A stretch of 64,000 bases of DNA from Bacteroides sp. (GTDB lineage Bacteria; Bacteroidota; Bacteroidia; Bacteroidales; Muribaculaceae): positions 1-64,000 of the forward strand of contig JAAVCX010000025.1 of the NCBI GenBank assembly GCA_014802105.1. Reading direction: 5' to 3'. This document shows, in pieces, positions 24,597-34,026 of this stretch; positions within the stretch are counted from its first letter, which is position 1; each line of letters starts with the position of its first letter. Below the pieces are notes generated by a model. It searched no databases. It was not told the origin of the DNA and was given only the letters and a program-made list of their open reading frames with translations. The position numbers and the translations under genes are program-made.

Positions 24597-25529
24597 TCAT
24601 GAAGCCCGGCCGTCAGTCAGCAGGTCTATTACCGCTTCGTTAAACTCGTCGTCGCCCATAGTCGAAGGGAGCCAGTGGATCGGTAGTCCCGTGCGCCGTT
24701 CCATGCCGCGAAACCATGTCATCTGTCTCTTGGCAAACTGGTGGATGGCTATCTCGAGCTGAGAGGTCATTTCCGAGAGCGACAGCCGTCCTGTGAGATA
24801 GAGGGTGAGATACTTGTATTCCAAGCCGTAATAGATGAGATCGTCGGGCGCAACACCACTCTCGAGCAGACGAGCCACTTCATCGATCATTCCGGCCTCA
24901 AGTCGGGAGGTCAGACGTTGGGAAATGCGTCGTCGGCGGGTGTCACGGTCTACCTCTACGCCTATCACGAGCGCGTCGGTGAGCGGATGAGGCTTGGCTT
25001 CGACGGCCGCTTCAGGGTGTTGCAGGTAGTAGGTCTGTATCTCGATAGCGCGTATAGCACGCTGGACGGTGTCGACATCGGTCGTGTTGTGCAGACTCTT
25101 CATCGCGGCCAGTCGCTCGGTGAGCTGTTGGAGTGTCAGACCTCTGAGGCTGGCTCTCAGCTCGGGATTTTCGGGCACCTCTGGCAGGCTCAGGCCCTTG
25201 AGCACGCTCTCGACATAGAGGCCCGTGCCGCCGCAGAGTATCGGCCGGTGTCCGCGACTCACGATTTTCCCGTAGGCTGACCGATAGTCGCGCAGATACT
25301 CATAGAGATTGTATTTGTAGCCGGCCGGACATATATCTATGAGGTGTACCGGCGTGTCGCCATATTCCTCCATGTCTTTGCCGGTGCCGAGATCCATGTC
25401 GCGGTACACCTGCCGCGAGTCGGCACTGATGATTTCTCCGTCAAGCCGCCGGGCCAGACTGACTGCGCGCCGGGTCTTGCCCGACGCGGTGGGGCCGGTC
25501 ACTACTATGAGTCGCGAGGATGATTCCAT
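24597..25529 (-). CDS. miaA: tRNA dimethylallyltransferase
   Basis: 310 residues. MiaA adds a dimethylallyl group to A37 of tRNAs that read codons starting with U. The P-loop GPTASGKT (12-19), SADSRQVYRDMDLGTGK, the PVHLIDI stretch, GGTGLYVESVLKGL and FAKRQMTWFRGM are all present. The upstream neighbour (25554-26909) ends 24 bp before it and is probably co-transcribed. Confidence 0.97.
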   Translation of the reverse strand: MESSSRLIVVTGPTASGKTRRAVSLARRLDGEIISADSRQVYRDMDLGTGKDMEEYGDTPVHLIDICPAGYKYNLYEYLRDYRSAYGKIVSRGHRPILCGGTGLYVESVLKGLSLPEVPENPELRASLRGLTLQQLTERLAAMKSLHNTTDVDTVQRAIRAIEIQTYYLQHPEAAVEAKPHPLTDALVIGVEVDRDTRRRRISQRLTSRLEAGMIDEVARLLESGVAPDDLIYYGLEYKYLTLYLTGRLSLSEMTSQLEIAIHQFAKRQMTWFRGMERRTGLPIHWLPSTMGDDEFNEAVIDLLTDGRAS

Positions 25530-25553
25530 TATGCCGGGGCGAAATAGCCGGGA

Positions 25554-26909
25554 TTATCGCGAGGCGAGGGCCAGGCGGTTGAACATGCGGCGTAGTCGCC
25601 AGAAGGGCCGGTCTTCGTTGAAGCGCGACACTGTCAGCCAATGGGGTGAGTTGAAATCCACATCCCAGTCACAGATGCCTTCGAGTCGGAACAGCGGTCG
25701 GTAGTTCTTGATCTTATAGAGGCGTCGTCCCTCGCGGTCGTAGGTCTTCCAGGCCATTGCCACGGTGTAGATACGATAGATCTCGGCGGCGAGCATGGGC
25801 GTGAGTTCGCGGTTCTGGTAGAGGCTTGTGAACTGCGGGAGGTTAAACCACCGGCCCGACAGAGCGGTCGACGCTATGAGTGCCGGATCAGAGGGAGTGC
25901 AGACGTAATGATAGGTCGTGCGTCCCGAGAGGATCTCGCGCGACGAATAGAGGAACCTCATGGTAAAATCGGAGGGTCTCAGGTCGGAGAGTTTTGCAAA
26001 TATTTCGGAGGCACGGCCGAGCGGCAGATTTTTTTCGTAGGGAAGGCCGAAAGCCGCCGGGGTGTCAAACTCAACATGAGGTATCTCGCCCTCGGCTGTC
26101 TTGGCCGGAAGGTCATCGAGGTCGTCGGTGCGCGAGAGGAAGATGCTGTTGCCATGAATGATGAGTATGCGCAGCGAGATCGACGACGGGTGAGTGTCCG
26201 CGCCGGCCTCGCCGCTATCCTCGAAGTGTTCTGACCACAGGGTGAAACAGCGTGCTCCCATATAAAATATCGAGACGACATAGAGCACCACAGGTACCCA
26301 GCCAAACACAAACCGGTCGGGGATATTGATGTTGATGTTGACATACCACACTAAGTAGTAAATCCAGGTGAACAGCGTGAGCACCAGCGATATGCTCATC
26401 AGGAATGTGAGCTGATAACGACCCTCGCGTGTCACCATCTCTCCGAGCGGCCCACGCTCAGACATGGGGCCATACTCCACTATGCAACGGCGGCACACAC
26501 CATACTTGGGCCCGCGTATCAAGGCCCAGATGGTCAGCACCAGCACTACGGGCGAGATGATCAGCGCGGTCACGTAGGGGATTGCGGGATTGATCGTGGT
26601 GAGATCGATAAAGTAGTTGGACCATCCGTGGCGGTGGAACATGCTGACGATACCCATGATGAATGCCGACACCAGGAGGCCTCTGATCGAGATGGAGAGG
26701 ATCAGAGGGCACGCTACCGAGAAGCTTCTGAAGGAGGAGCGTTCAAACATCAGGAGCGCGATGGCAAGCACTATACACACTATCGGGATATAGACAGCCG
26801 GCAGGTAGACGCTGAGGACATTGGGGATAAACAGCGCTCCTTCGGCGATGAGCCATTTCAGCCACAGGCTGAAGATGGCCGCCTCTTGTGTTGTATTTCT
26901 GTCGGACAT
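25554..26909 (-). CDS. Unrecognised integral membrane protein
   Basis: 451 residues; no family recognised. The N-terminal half has about six membrane segments (near 17-35, 37-53, 68-90, 108-130, 170-190 and 202-220), with a cytoplasmic-looking loop containing CRRCIVEYG between the fourth and fifth. The C-terminal ~220 residues are soluble and mixed alpha/beta (for example ISLRILIIHGNSIFLSRTDDLDDLP). Such membrane-plus-soluble proteins of unknown role occur across Bacteroidales, but I cannot name one. Position upstream of miaA gives no functional hint. Confidence 0.75.
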   Translation of the reverse strand: MSDRNTTQEAAIFSLWLKWLIAEGALFIPNVLSVYLPAVYIPIVCIVLAIALLMFERSSFRSFSVACPLILSISIRGLLVSAFIMGIVSMFHRHGWSNYFIDLTTINPAIPYVTALIISPVVLVLTIWALIRGPKYGVCRRCIVEYGPMSERGPLGEMVTREGRYQLTFLMSISLVLTLFTWIYYLVWYVNININIPDRFVFGWVPVVLYVVSIFYMGARCFTLWSEHFEDSGEAGADTHPSSISLRILIIHGNSIFLSRTDDLDDLPAKTAEGEIPHVEFDTPAAFGLPYEKNLPLGRASEIFAKLSDLRPSDFTMRFLYSSREILSGRTTYHYVCTPSDPALIASTALSGRWFNLPQFTSLYQNRELTPMLAAEIYRIYTVAMAWKTYDREGRRLYKIKNYRPLFRLEGICDWDVDFNSPHWLTVSRFNEDRPFWRLRRMFNRLALASR

Positions 26910-26970
26910 GGGCGTTAGAGAGGTGTGGGGTGAAGGATAAGGATAGGGTTCCGGTAGTTCAGTGGCTGAT

Positions 26971-29181
26971 TTACATGTTCTTGTCGAAATAGTCGAGCAT
27001 ACGCGAGTAGACGTTCAGGCGGGCTCCACAACCATAGATGCTGTGATTCATGTTAGGGTAGAGGAACATGTCGCAGAAGCGTCCTTCAGACTGAATAACG
27101 GAGACATACTGGAGAGTGTTCATGAGATGGACATTATCGTCGGCGGTGCCGTGCATGAGCAGCAGGGGAATGTCCATAGCTTTGGCATGGCTCATCGGCG
27201 ACGACTCGTCATAACCGAGGGTGTTCTCGCCGGGAGTGAGCATATAGCGCTCGGAGTAGACGGTGTCGTAGTACCGCCATGAGGTGACGGGTGCTATGGC
27301 CACCGCGCAGGCAAACGGATTGGCTCCGCCGTCGTCGGCCGAGATAGCCATGAGGGTTTCATAGCCACCGTAGCTCCAGCCGGTGATGCCTATGCGCGAG
27401 GGATCGACAAAGCTCTGGCCTGCAAGCCATCGGGCGGCGCCGCGCAGGTCGATGCTCTCGTAGTGGCCGAGGTTGCGGTAGGTCACGGTCTCCCATTGAC
27501 GCCCCTTGCCTCCGGTGCCGCGTGGATCGACACAGAGCACCACGTAGCCCTTGAGGGCTGCATACTGTGTCCAGTCGACTTTCCAGCGGTCTACCACCTC
27601 CTGAGAGCCGGGGCCGCTATACTGGGTGATGATTGCCGGGCAACGGCCGTTGGCCTTGGGCGGAAGTATCAGATAGGCGTTCATGGTGACGCCGTCGACA
27701 GTGGTAATGGTGGTAAACTCGGGTTTGGGAGCCGAGGCATATTTCTCGGCAAGTCCCTCGTTGCTTTCCATTACTCTGACTTTCTTGTCGCCGCGCGAGG
27801 CATAGAGCGTGACCACGGGGGGAGTGGTAGAGTTGCTGTAATTCACGGCATAATGGTCGAGCGAGGGGGTGAACCAGGCCGAGGCCGTGCCGTTGTCGGG
27901 GGTGAGACGGGTGATATTGCCTTTGGCGTCGACACGCACGAGCACACTGTTGATCGATCCGGAGATGTTGGTCAGGAAATAAGAGTTGCCCTTGGGGTCG
28001 GTGCCGTAGTAGTCCTTGACATCCCAGTTGCCCGAAGTGAGGGTGCTGACCGGCTGACCCTCGTAGCTGTAAAGGTAAGCATGGGTGAAGCCGCTGCGGG
28101 CCGAGAGGATCATGAAGCCGTTGGGCAGATAGGTGATGTTCTCATAGGTGCAGGTCTCGAGCCAGGCATCGCTCTTTTCGGTAAACAGCGACTTGGCCAC
28201 TCCCGAGCGTGGATTGACGGCAAAGATCTCCATCGAGCTCTGGGCCCGGTCGAGGGTAGTGACCAGCAGGCGTCCCGAGGGATCCTGACCGAAGCTGATG
28301 CGGGGTATATACTCCAGGTCACGTCGGGGAATTTCGAGCTCGCTGTTGCGTCGTGTCTCGACGTTGTAGGCATGGACGGTGACTACCGAGTTGGGCTCCC
28401 CTGCCACAGGATACTTATAATTGAAGTTGCCCGGATAGAGAGCATATTGAGTCATGGGCTGACAGGTGCCCTCATAGAGCTTGAAGGAATAGACCGGCAC
28501 CCGGCTCTCATCATATTTGAGATAGCAGAGAGTAGCGTTGTCGTTTGACCATGCCATGGAGCAGCTTGTGGAAAACTCCTCTTCATACACCCAGTCGGGC
28601 ACGCCGTTTATGATCGAGTTGATGGCTCCGTCGGTGGTCACGGCTACTTCCGTGCCATAGTCGAGTTTCTTGAGATAGATGTTATTGTCGGCCGGCGACA
28701 CGAAAGCCACCATGCGTCCGTCGGGCGAGAAGACCGGTGAACGCTGGGACTGATGGGTCTCAGAGAGAGGGGTGAGTATACGGGTGCGCAGTTCGTATAT
28801 GTAGTAAGTCGCTGAGGTCGACCGGCGATAGATCGGGGTGGTGCCTGTGGCTACGAGCAGTTTGGTGCCGTCGGGGCTGAGGGTGTAGCTGTCGATTTTG
28901 CCGATAGTGTTCTCTCGGGTATGAGTCACGTCCAGGAGTGTCTCTACTTCGGCGCCGGTGACGAGATTGTAGCTCACCACCCGTTTGTGGTCATCAGAGA
29001 GTTTCAGGCATGAAAGACCGTCGGCGGTGAAGTCGGGACGGCTTACTCCACGTGCGATATTGGCTGGATAGACGTAAGGAGCCATCTCGCTGAACTCGTT
29101 GATGTTGACGTGTGAGCGGGCTTGTGCCGGGGCTATTGACGCGAGCAGGGTGGCTATGGCTGTGAAGATATATCGTTTCAT
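26971..29181 (-). CDS. Dipeptidyl peptidase IV-family serine peptidase (S9)
   Basis: 736 residues with a signal peptide (about 1-21). An eight-bladed propeller (about 45-480) is followed by the alpha/beta hydrolase domain. The catalytic triad is visible as S603 (GWSYGGY), D681 (HGTADDNVH) and H713 (NMNHSIYG). The propeller motif PDWVYEEEF contains the paired glutamates that anchor the free N-terminus of substrates in DPP IV, so release of X-Pro or X-Ala dipeptides is expected. In Bacteroidota such enzymes act in the periplasm and feed on peptides. It appears to be a single-gene unit. Confidence 0.94.
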   Translation of the reverse strand: MKRYIFTAIATLLASIAPAQARSHVNINEFSEMAPYVYPANIARGVSRPDFTADGLSCLKLSDDHKRVVSYNLVTGAEVETLLDVTHTRENTIGKIDSYTLSPDGTKLLVATGTTPIYRRSTSATYYIYELRTRILTPLSETHQSQRSPVFSPDGRMVAFVSPADNNIYLKKLDYGTEVAVTTDGAINSIINGVPDWVYEEEFSTSCSMAWSNDNATLCYLKYDESRVPVYSFKLYEGTCQPMTQYALYPGNFNYKYPVAGEPNSVVTVHAYNVETRRNSELEIPRRDLEYIPRISFGQDPSGRLLVTTLDRAQSSMEIFAVNPRSGVAKSLFTEKSDAWLETCTYENITYLPNGFMILSARSGFTHAYLYSYEGQPVSTLTSGNWDVKDYYGTDPKGNSYFLTNISGSINSVLVRVDAKGNITRLTPDNGTASAWFTPSLDHYAVNYSNSTTPPVVTLYASRGDKKVRVMESNEGLAEKYASAPKPEFTTITTVDGVTMNAYLILPPKANGRCPAIITQYSGPGSQEVVDRWKVDWTQYAALKGYVVLCVDPRGTGGKGRQWETVTYRNLGHYESIDLRGAARWLAGQSFVDPSRIGITGWSYGGYETLMAISADDGGANPFACAVAIAPVTSWRYYDTVYSERYMLTPGENTLGYDESSPMSHAKAMDIPLLLMHGTADDNVHLMNTLQYVSVIQSEGRFCDMFLYPNMNHSIYGCGARLNVYSRMLDYFDKNM

Positions 29182-29283
29182 TGCTGAGAGGGCCGTGAAG
29201 CCGATTGGGATTTTTGATCGTTTGGTGAGAGGGACATTTTGTCCCGCGGGGGAGGGGGAGGGGGTAGGTAAGCGTGCCGGGTC

Positions 29284-30927
29284 TCAGAAGAGAGTGAGCT
29301 GATTGGCATCGTCGTTGACCGGGCGTCGGGGCGGCTCGTGATAACCGAAGTCGGGGTTGTCTTTCTGAGATGCAAACCACTCGGTGTTGTCGAGTTCATC
29401 GTCGATTTTCACCTTTTTGGGGCGCCCCCGTTTGCGGCGTTTGGGTTGCTCGTCTTCGGCTGAGGTCTCGACCATCGCGTCAAACCTTATGACACTGTCG
29501 TTACCGTTGTCGGTCTTATCGTTGTCGGCCGGTTCGTCGACTGTCTCGGCGGGTATCTTTTCCTCGGCGTCTTTGAGCCGTGATTTCAGTTCCTTGATCT
29601 CGTTGCGGAGCTTCATCTCGCTGTTGGCCTGATTGTAGAGATTGGTCTCTATCGTGTGGCGCAGCGAGGAGTTCTCCTCGGTATATTTCGAGCATTGCTC
29701 TATGAGCCTTGTATTCTCGTCGGTGAGAGCCGAGAGTCGTCCGTTGAGGGTGGTCACCTCACTGTTGAGGCGCATGATCTCGTCAGCTTCGGCAGTGTTC
29801 TCAGAGAGCTGGCGGTTTATAGCTTTCTCTTTTTTAAGAGAGTCTTTGAGTTCGGTTATACGAGCCTCCATGCGCTCCTTGACCTGCTCGAAAGCCTGTA
29901 TCTGCTCATTGATCGACTCGAGTGCCTGCTGCTGCTCGCTGATGGTTTCCTCGTATTCTTTGCGATTTGCCGCCAGATCGTTGCGCAGGGCATTTATCAT
30001 GGTGTCGCTCATGGAAGTCTTGACCTCGAGCTGTTGTCTCATTGTAGACTCACGCTTGATTTCCTGCTCCTTGGCGTCTATCTCGGCAGTAAGGTCTTTC
30101 TCGCGTTCTTCAGCTCGGGCCAAGGTTGCTTTGAGGTTGTCGGCCTCGGCTCTGGAGGCCTGAAGCTTGTCGCGGAGCGAGTCGAGGGTTTCAGTCTCGG
30201 AAGAGGATGTGTCGTCACTCTCGTCGCACGGCCCGGTCGCGGGCAGGGTGCATTTTGAGTAATGGCGCGAGGCGAAGTATTGTTCTTTCTCCTGGAATTG
30301 ACGGGCCACCTGGGCTTCGAGATCGTTGATGCGATCGAGCAGAGAGCGTTTCTGTCGCTCCACGCTCAGGCGCAGGCGACGGTTCTCCTGGCGCAGCTCC
30401 TCGTTTGTCTTGGTCTGGGCCTCGAGAGTGGCCACGCGTGCTCTCAGTTGCTTGAGCTCTGCCTCAGAGTCTTTGGGCATAGAGTCAGTGACAGCTTTGG
30501 CTACACGTGCTTTGAGAGAATCAGAGATGCTATCAAGGAGATATTTGCGTTCTGAGTCAAGGTTAAGACATCGGGCTACAAAGTCGGGCTGAAACGAGTT
30601 GAAACGCTCGATGACTGCGTCAAACAGGTCGGCGGGCAGGGCAGGGTCTTCTATGACATTGATCTCGGTCAGCTCTTGAGTGGAATTGTCGGCTTGATTG
30701 CCGTTGGCTTTGGATTCGGCTGTCTCTTCGGAGCTTTCAGACGTCATGTCCTCTGCCGAAGGGGTTTCGGCAAGGGCATCAGCCTCCTGTCTTAGGGATG
30801 TACCCTGAGAGGATTGCTGCTCAAGCTGGATGGGCTTGGGTGCATAGGTGGGTATGTCGGAGTCATATTCCTCCTCGTCGTCGGTCCCGAAACCGAACGC
30901 GCTCTTTACGCCGTTCCAAAAAGCCAT
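29284..30927 (-). CDS. Large coiled-coil protein of unknown function
   Basis: 547 residues from the ATG at 30927, giving MAFWNGVKSAFGFG; an ATG ten codons upstream (30957) is also possible. After an acidic, low-complexity N-terminal region (about 20-90), residues about 150-460 form a long heptad-rich coiled coil full of E, L, K, R and Q. A basic patch RRKRGRPKKVK (about 488-500) looks like an AT-hook. No signal peptide. The short N-terminal motif plus long coiled coil suggests a structural or DNA-associated protein, but function is unknown. A TATCTTTG element lies at 31012-31019. Confidence 0.75.
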   Translation of the reverse strand: MAFWNGVKSAFGFGTDDEEEYDSDIPTYAPKPIQLEQQSSQGTSLRQEADALAETPSAEDMTSESSEETAESKANGNQADNSTQELTEINVIEDPALPADLFDAVIERFNSFQPDFVARCLNLDSERKYLLDSISDSLKARVAKAVTDSMPKDSEAELKQLRARVATLEAQTKTNEELRQENRRLRLSVERQKRSLLDRINDLEAQVARQFQEKEQYFASRHYSKCTLPATGPCDESDDTSSSETETLDSLRDKLQASRAEADNLKATLARAEEREKDLTAEIDAKEQEIKRESTMRQQLEVKTSMSDTMINALRNDLAANRKEYEETISEQQQALESINEQIQAFEQVKERMEARITELKDSLKKEKAINRQLSENTAEADEIMRLNSEVTTLNGRLSALTDENTRLIEQCSKYTEENSSLRHTIETNLYNQANSEMKLRNEIKELKSRLKDAEEKIPAETVDEPADNDKTDNGNDSVIRFDAMVETSAEDEQPKRRKRGRPKKVKIDDELDNTEWFASQKDNPDFGYHEPPRRPVNDDANQLTLF

Positions 30928-31185
30928 GAATGTCAATATATTACTATTAGAAGACAATGATTGGTGGTATAGACCTGAAACGTTGCCAGTGACAAACAGG
31001 TACTATTTTTGCAAAGATAGTATTTTTAGTTCAACCTCCGAAACAATTTATAAGGAAATATCGTGTCTGAGATGTGACAATAGTGTTAAGAAACAGCGGT
31101 TAAGAGCCGACAGCCGGGAGGCGAAGGCGTTTTTGTCACATGATGCATGTTGGAATTGCGGTAGTTGTTAGATCAGTTCATTAAC

Positions 31186-31228
31186 AAAATAACACAGGCA
31201 GTGTCGACGACACTGCCTGTGTTATTTT
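31186..31228 (-). terminator. Strong terminator after rnfC
   Basis: A perfect 21-bp stem: 31186-31206 is the exact complement of 31208-31228. AACACAGGCAGTGTC forms the core, with A/T-rich ends giving a T-run in either direction. It lies 23 bp after the rnfC stop, so transcription of the rseC-rnfB-rnfC block ends here. Confidence 0.88.
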
Positions 31229-31250
31229 ACAACCGGAATTTGTTGATCTG

Positions 31251-32591
31251 TCAGGATTTGGCGGCTGCAGCGCGGGCGCGCATGGCGGCCATTACTTTGC
31301 CTTTGCCCACTCTGATGTGGTCGAGCAGAGGGCGTGAAGCGGGGCAGATGTAGCTGCACGAGCCACACTCGATACAGTTGGCTATCTTTTCCTGCTCGGC
31401 ATCGTCCCACTGCTTGAGGCGTGAAAGGGTCGAGATCAGGAAGGGCTCGAGACCCATGGGGCAGACGTTGACACAGGCGGCACACTTGATACAGGGCTCG
31501 GTGGGGCGACGGTGGGCGTAGCGGCTGTCGAGCAGAATGCCCGAAGTGCCCTTGATCATAGGAGTCTCAAGAGTAGAGGCGGTGCGTCCCATCATGGGGC
31601 CGCCCAGGATGATCTTCTCATATTCCTTGCCCTGAGCGAGGGTCGAGAGTATGGTGCCGAGAGCTACGCGCAGGTTGCGGCCTTCGTTGCCGTCGTGGAT
31701 TGTGAGGACGCGGTCGAGAATGGGTTCGCCCAGGTAAACGGCACGATAGACGGCATAGGCGGTGGCTACGTTCTGCACGATAGCACCGGTAGCGATGGGG
31801 AGTGCGCCCGAGGGCACTTCCTTGCCGATAGTTGCTTCAATGAGCTGTTTCTCACCTCCCTGGGGATACTTGACCTTCATGGTCATTACCTCGATGCCGG
31901 CGGCGTTGGCCGAGGCTTTGGTCATGGCTTCGATAGCCTCGGGCTTGTTGTTCTCGATGGCTATGATGCCGCGGCTCACTCCGGCGGCGCGCATCAGGAG
32001 CTGAACACCCTTGACGATCTCGGGAGCATGCTCGCGCATGAGCATGTCGTCACACGAGAGACAGGGCTCACACTCGGCGGCATTGATGATGACTACGTCG
32101 GCTTTGGAGCCGGGAGGGGGCGAGAGCTTGACGTGGGTGGGGAAGGTCGCTCCGCCGAGACCTACGATGCCTGCATCCTTTATGAGACCGATGATGTCTT
32201 TGGGCTCGAGGGCTGCGATCTCAGAGTCCTTGCGCACAGGCTTGAGGTTGGCTATTGCTTCGGCATCGGCCTGACGGTCAGCCTCGTCGCTCTTGATATA
32301 GATGGCCTCTACGGGCATGCCCTGGGGAGTGCGGGCTACGTCGATCTTGACTACGGTACCCGAAATGGGGGTGTGGATATGAGCCGAGACGAAACCGCCG
32401 GCTTCGGCCACACGATCGCCGCGTTTGACATGATCGCCCTTCTGGACAATGGGTTTGGCGGGCGCACCGATATGCTGGGCTACGGGGAGCACCACCTCGG
32501 TGGGGAGCGGCAGGGTCTCGATAGGCTTGCCGGCCGCTATCTTGTTTTCGGCGGGATGTACGCCACCGATCTTAAACGTATGGAGGTTCAT
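31251..32591 (-). CDS. rnfC: Ion-translocating oxidoreductase complex subunit C
   Basis: 446 residues. RnfC is the peripheral subunit that binds NADH and FMN and passes electrons through two 4Fe-4S clusters in the Rnf complex, which couples ferredoxin:NAD+ electron flow to ion transport. The clusters are bound by CIKCAACVNVCP and CIECGSCSYICP near the C-terminus. The flavin/NAD-binding region GIVGLGGATFPTHVKLSPP and a biotinyl-like domain (PLPTEVVLPVAQHIGAPAKPIVQKGDHVKRGD) lie N-terminal. It follows rnfB by 27 bp. It is unusual that rnfD, rnfG, rnfE and rnfA do not follow; a terminator stands in their place. Confidence 0.95.
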   Translation of the reverse strand: MNLHTFKIGGVHPAENKIAAGKPIETLPLPTEVVLPVAQHIGAPAKPIVQKGDHVKRGDRVAEAGGFVSAHIHTPISGTVVKIDVARTPQGMPVEAIYIKSDEADRQADAEAIANLKPVRKDSEIAALEPKDIIGLIKDAGIVGLGGATFPTHVKLSPPPGSKADVVIINAAECEPCLSCDDMLMREHAPEIVKGVQLLMRAAGVSRGIIAIENNKPEAIEAMTKASANAAGIEVMTMKVKYPQGGEKQLIEATIGKEVPSGALPIATGAIVQNVATAYAVYRAVYLGEPILDRVLTIHDGNEGRNLRVALGTILSTLAQGKEYEKIILGGPMMGRTASTLETPMIKGTSGILLDSRYAHRRPTEPCIKCAACVNVCPMGLEPFLISTLSRLKQWDDAEQEKIANCIECGSCSYICPASRPLLDHIRVGKGKVMAAMRARAAAAKS

Positions 32592-32618
32592 GTGTATTAG
32601 TGTTTGGAGGGGAAAGGT

Positions 32619-33461
32619 TTAAGCCTCGGCTGCCTCGGCTTTCTTGACGGGGAAATTAACGGCGTGGATGGCATGAGTGGGACACTGGTCGACACACTTC
32701 TTGCAGAGCTTACATTTCTCGAAGTCGATATAAGCAAGGTTGGAGGTGACGGTGATACACTCGGCGGGACAAACCTTGGCACACTTGCCGCAGCCGATAC
32801 AGGCCACTTTGCATTCTTTCATTGCGATGGCACCCTTCTCCTTGTTGGAGCAGGCTACATAGACACGCATGCCGCGGGGGCCTTTGTAGCGGAGCTCGAT
32901 GATTGAGCGGGGACAAGCCTTTGCACAGGCGCCACATCCGACACATTTATCTTCGATCACGCGAGGCAGGCCGGTAGCACGATCTATCTCCATGGCACCG
33001 TAGGGGCAGGCCTCCACACAGTCGCCACATCCGAGACATCCGTTGGGACATGCGCTCTCGCCCGAGCCGAGCGAGGCAAGCACCGCACACGAGGGAGCGC
33101 CCTCGAAGCGGGCCAGGGCGGGACGGAGATCACAGGTGCCGTTACACTTGAGCACGGCGATCTTGGGCTTGGTGACAGCGGGGGTCAGGCCGACGATGTC
33201 GCCGATCTGCTTCATGATTTCAGCTCCCGAGGAGGGGCAGGTGAGACCGTCGAGGGTAGTGGCACCCACGCAGGCTACGGCAAAGTCGCGGCAACCGCTG
33301 CGTCCGCATCCGCCACAGTTGGCACCCGGCAACAGTGCCTCTACCTGGTCGATGCGTGGATCCTCGTGGACATGAAACTTCTGAGCCACGAGATAAAGCA
33401 CGGTGGCTCCGATGATTCCTATGAGTCCGAGGACGATGATGGATAGGATGATTACGTTCAT
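32619..33461 (-). CDS. rnfB: Ion-translocating oxidoreductase complex subunit B (ferredoxin)
   Basis: 280 residues. RnfB receives electrons from ferredoxin for the Rnf complex. An N-terminal membrane anchor (about 4-26) is followed by the four-cysteine motif GANCGGCGRSGCRDFAVAC and then a chain of ferredoxin motifs: CLGCGDCVEACP, CVGCGACAKACP, CIGCGKCAKVCP and CKLCKKCVDQCP. The length and order match Bacteroidota RnfB. It lies between rseC (upstream, 22 bp) and rnfC (downstream, 27 bp) in one operon. Confidence 0.95.
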   Translation of the reverse strand: MNVIILSIIVLGLIGIIGATVLYLVAQKFHVHEDPRIDQVEALLPGANCGGCGRSGCRDFAVACVGATTLDGLTCPSSGAEIMKQIGDIVGLTPAVTKPKIAVLKCNGTCDLRPALARFEGAPSCAVLASLGSGESACPNGCLGCGDCVEACPYGAMEIDRATGLPRVIEDKCVGCGACAKACPRSIIELRYKGPRGMRVYVACSNKEKGAIAMKECKVACIGCGKCAKVCPAECITVTSNLAYIDFEKCKLCKKCVDQCPTHAIHAVNFPVKKAEAAEA

Positions 33462-33483
33462 GGTATAGTGGGGTTAAAATTTC

Positions 33484-33921
33484 TTAGTTGTCAAGGAGTC
33501 TCACGCTCCAGGCCAGTCGAGAGGCCAGCCGGCGACGGTTGAGGTAGAGAAAGAGATCATAGAGGGCCAGTCCGCCGAAGCCGATGGCAATGCTCCACGA
33601 TCCTAATGAAGGCCACGCCAACCGACAGCCCACGACGAGGATGATAAAGATGAGAGTGGGGATGATCAAGGCCCAGAACGCCGCTCTGAGCGTCGACCCC
33701 GATGAGGCGATAGCCTCGACGCGGTCGCCTGCCTTGAAGCGCAGGGCGTCGGGCAGATCGATGGTGATGGTCTCGGCTCCCGACTCGTCGCTCTTGTCTT
33801 TGTTGCAGATCATGGCGACGGCACACCCGTCGCAATTGCCTGCTTCCTCGGCCCGCAACGTGAGAGAGCCATCTCTCACGGCTATTACTGTGCCTTTATG
33901 GCTGACGTAGTCTTGTTTCAT
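33484..33921 (-). CDS. rseC: RseC/MucC-family positive regulator, Rnf-linked
   Basis: 145 residues from the ATG at 33921 (an in-frame TTG two codons earlier is less likely). The N-terminal domain has conserved cysteines in GNCDGCAVAMICN, and two membrane helices follow (about 75-115, LRAAFWALIIPTLIFIILVVGCRLAW and SIAIGFGGLALYDLFLYL). The family occurs next to rnf genes in Bacteroidota and in the E. coli rpoE operon and helps reduce SoxR-type targets. Here it is the first gene of the rseC-rnfB-rnfC block. Confidence 0.88.
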   Translation of the reverse strand: MKQDYVSHKGTVIAVRDGSLTLRAEEAGNCDGCAVAMICNKDKSDESGAETITIDLPDALRFKAGDRVEAIASSGSTLRAAFWALIIPTLIFIILVVGCRLAWPSLGSWSIAIGFGGLALYDLFLYLNRRRLASRLAWSVRLLDN

Positions 33922-34026
33922 GGTCAAACTGTCTGCAAAGTTAGAAAATTTGCTCCAACCTCACAAATAAATTTTTTCACGTAACTCTCGGGCTTTAAAG
34001 GCCCGCGCCTGAGCCTCGCGACTCTC

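Noticed and set aside
31512-32600. Long open frame (362 codons) antisense to rnfC
   Set aside because: rnfC is complete on the minus strand; the antisense sequence lacks recognisable domains, promoter and leader.
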